Below, piece after piece: positions 5,900 to 6,232 of a stretch of 6,232 bases of DNA. Made by a program: the position numbers and the translations under genes. Position 1 is the stretch's first letter, and each line of letters starts with the position of its first letter. The notes beneath the pieces were generated by a model. It was not told where the DNA came from. It did not search any database and saw only the letters and a list, made by a program, of their open reading frames with translations. This stretch comes from Planctomycetaceae bacterium (lineage in GTDB: Bacteria; Planctomycetota; Planctomycetia; Planctomycetales; Planctomycetaceae): NCBI GenBank assembly GCA_947463775.1, contig CANHVD010000359.1:1-6232 (forward strand), in the 5' to 3' direction.

Positions 5900-5918
5900 A
5901 CTTCAAGTTTTTTGAAGT
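5900..5918. promoter_or_regulatory. Perfect inverted repeat ACTTCAA-N5-TTGAAGT, possible operator
   Basis: Seven-base arms (5900-5906 and 5912-5918) flank a T-rich five-base spacer between the two divergent genes. The size suits a dimeric repressor site or an RNA hairpin. No known operator consensus was recognised. Confidence 0.3.
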
Positions 5919-5958
5919 CGTGATGATCCAACGTGTCCGGAAATTGTTTTCGTGACCA

Positions 5959-5972
5959 AATGTCATAACATT
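5959..5972. promoter_or_regulatory. Short inverted repeat AATGT-CATA-ACATT
   Basis: Five-base arms with a four-base spacer lie 55 bases before the sigma start codon, a plausible place for promoter or operator function. An arm pair this short can occur by chance. Confidence 0.2.
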
Positions 5973-6013
5973 CCTGAGGTTTGCGTCCGGTTTCTTTCAG
6001 TCTCGTGCCTTAC

Positions 6014-6017
6014 AGGA
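6014..6017 (+). promoter_or_regulatory. Ribosome binding site of the ECF sigma gene
   Basis: AGGA lies ten bases before GTG 6028, the only GTG or ATG in this frame between the upstream stop (TGA 5953-5955) and the conserved sigma region. It therefore decides the start. Confidence 0.5.
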
Positions 6018-6027
6018 CGGGACTCTG

Positions 6028-6232
6028 GTGTCTATTGTCGAGAGCGGCGAAAACGACTCAGTAGAACATCGCGATGCAAACCACGCTGCGGCGTTGTTGT
6101 TGGCGGCTCGGGCCGGGTCGAACGGTGCTTTGGGGCAGTTGCTGCAGGGGTACCGGAATTATTTGAACCTGCTGGCGGATGAAGAACTGGGTTCTGCGAT
6201 CAAGGTTAAAGCGAGTGCTTCGGATCTGGTGC
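6028..6232 (+). CDS. ECF-type RNA polymerase sigma factor, N-terminal part (3' partial)
   Basis: The frame opens after TGA 5953-5955 and runs off the window end. GTG 6028 is the chosen start: it has AGGA ten bases upstream and gives VSIVESGENDSVEHRD before the conserved part. From about residue 20 the protein reads AALLLAARAGSNGALGQLL, then QGYRNYLNLLADEEL, then IKVKASASDLV. This is the characteristic start of planctomycete ECF sigma factors, where region 2.1 carries 'AR.G...ALG.LL..YR.YL..LA..EL' followed by 'K...SDLVQ'. The protein would direct RNA polymerase to its own promoter set. It is transcribed divergently from the giant surface-protein gene, 313 bases away. Only 68 codons are visible, so promoter recognition, any anti-sigma partner and a downstream kinase cannot be judged. 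The overlapping frame starting at 5952 is a shadow. Confidence 0.85.
   Translation, partial: MSIVESGENDSVEHRDANHAAALLLAARAGSNGALGQLLQGYRNYLNLLADEELGSAIKVKASASDLV

Larger units (their letters stand above)
5715..6027. promoter_or_regulatory. Divergent intergenic region between the giant gene and the ECF sigma gene
   Basis: These 313 bases separate two divergent starts and must hold the promoters of both. No confident sigma-70 type -35/-10 pair was found for either gene. The region contains two strong hairpins (5872-5889 and 5900-5918) and a short inverted repeat (5959-5972). The Shine-Dalgarno-like site of the giant gene is at its left edge and that of the sigma gene (6014-6017) at its right edge. 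Confidence 0.6.

Noticed and set aside
5728..5931. 67-residue minus-strand frame ending 13 bases before the giant gene start
   Set aside because: It begins with TTG without a good ribosome binding site, runs through both intergenic hairpins, is rich in Arg/Lys/His without a recognisable domain, and its tail overlaps the giant gene's Shine-Dalgarno-like site. A leader peptide is possible but unsupported.
5939..5964. ECF-type promoter GGAAAT ... GTC before the sigma gene
   Set aside because: The -35-like GGAAA and -10-like GTC are 18 bases apart, longer than usual, and such short matches occur by chance; kept only as a weak possibility.
5952..6182. 76-residue plus-strand frame (MTKCHN...)
   Set aside because: It overlaps the ECF sigma start in another frame; the sigma frame has the conserved region 2 sequence.

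Overview
The window looks like chromosomal DNA from a planctomycete (Planctomycetota). Three things point there: fragments of two ECF-type sigma factor genes of the kind that phylum carries in large numbers; a sigma-kinase gene overlap at the left edge; and a very long surface-type protein that has the planctomycete N-terminal motif V-x-x-L-E-x-R-x-L-L-S, cadherin-like repeats, RTX-type calcium-binding repeats and a C-terminal cap. Genus cannot be told from this window.

Layout. Bases 1-152 (+) hold the C-terminal end of an ECF sigma factor. It overlaps, from 112, the N-terminal linker of a Ser/Thr protein kinase gene that stops at 393, just where the catalytic domain should begin; this is best read as a gene remnant. 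Bases 394-800 have no convincing gene but carry an unusually dense set of perfect inverted repeats, including two stems that each enclose further hairpins and lie end to end. GU pairs and a GAAA tetraloop favour a plus-strand structured RNA about 340 nt long. Its family is unresolved.

Bases 801-5714 (-) are one intact gene for a 1637-residue protein: an arginine-rich N-terminus with the LEPR-XLL-like motif, a beta-rich domain (about 49-232), ten cadherin-like repeats (about 232-1227), RTX-type clusters (about 1314-1550) and a terminal cap (1551-1637). The repeats form two DNA classes (297 bp and 300 bp), neighbouring units of the longer class are about 96% identical, and one unit is a chimera of the two. 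Bases 5715-6027 are a divergent intergenic region with two strong short hairpins. From 6028 (+) begins a second ECF sigma factor, cut by the window end.

Working together (inference): ECF sigma factor, kinase and giant secreted protein are a common planctomycete neighbourhood. The divergent start of the right-hand sigma gene and the giant gene makes shared regulation possible, but no promoter could be assigned confidently.
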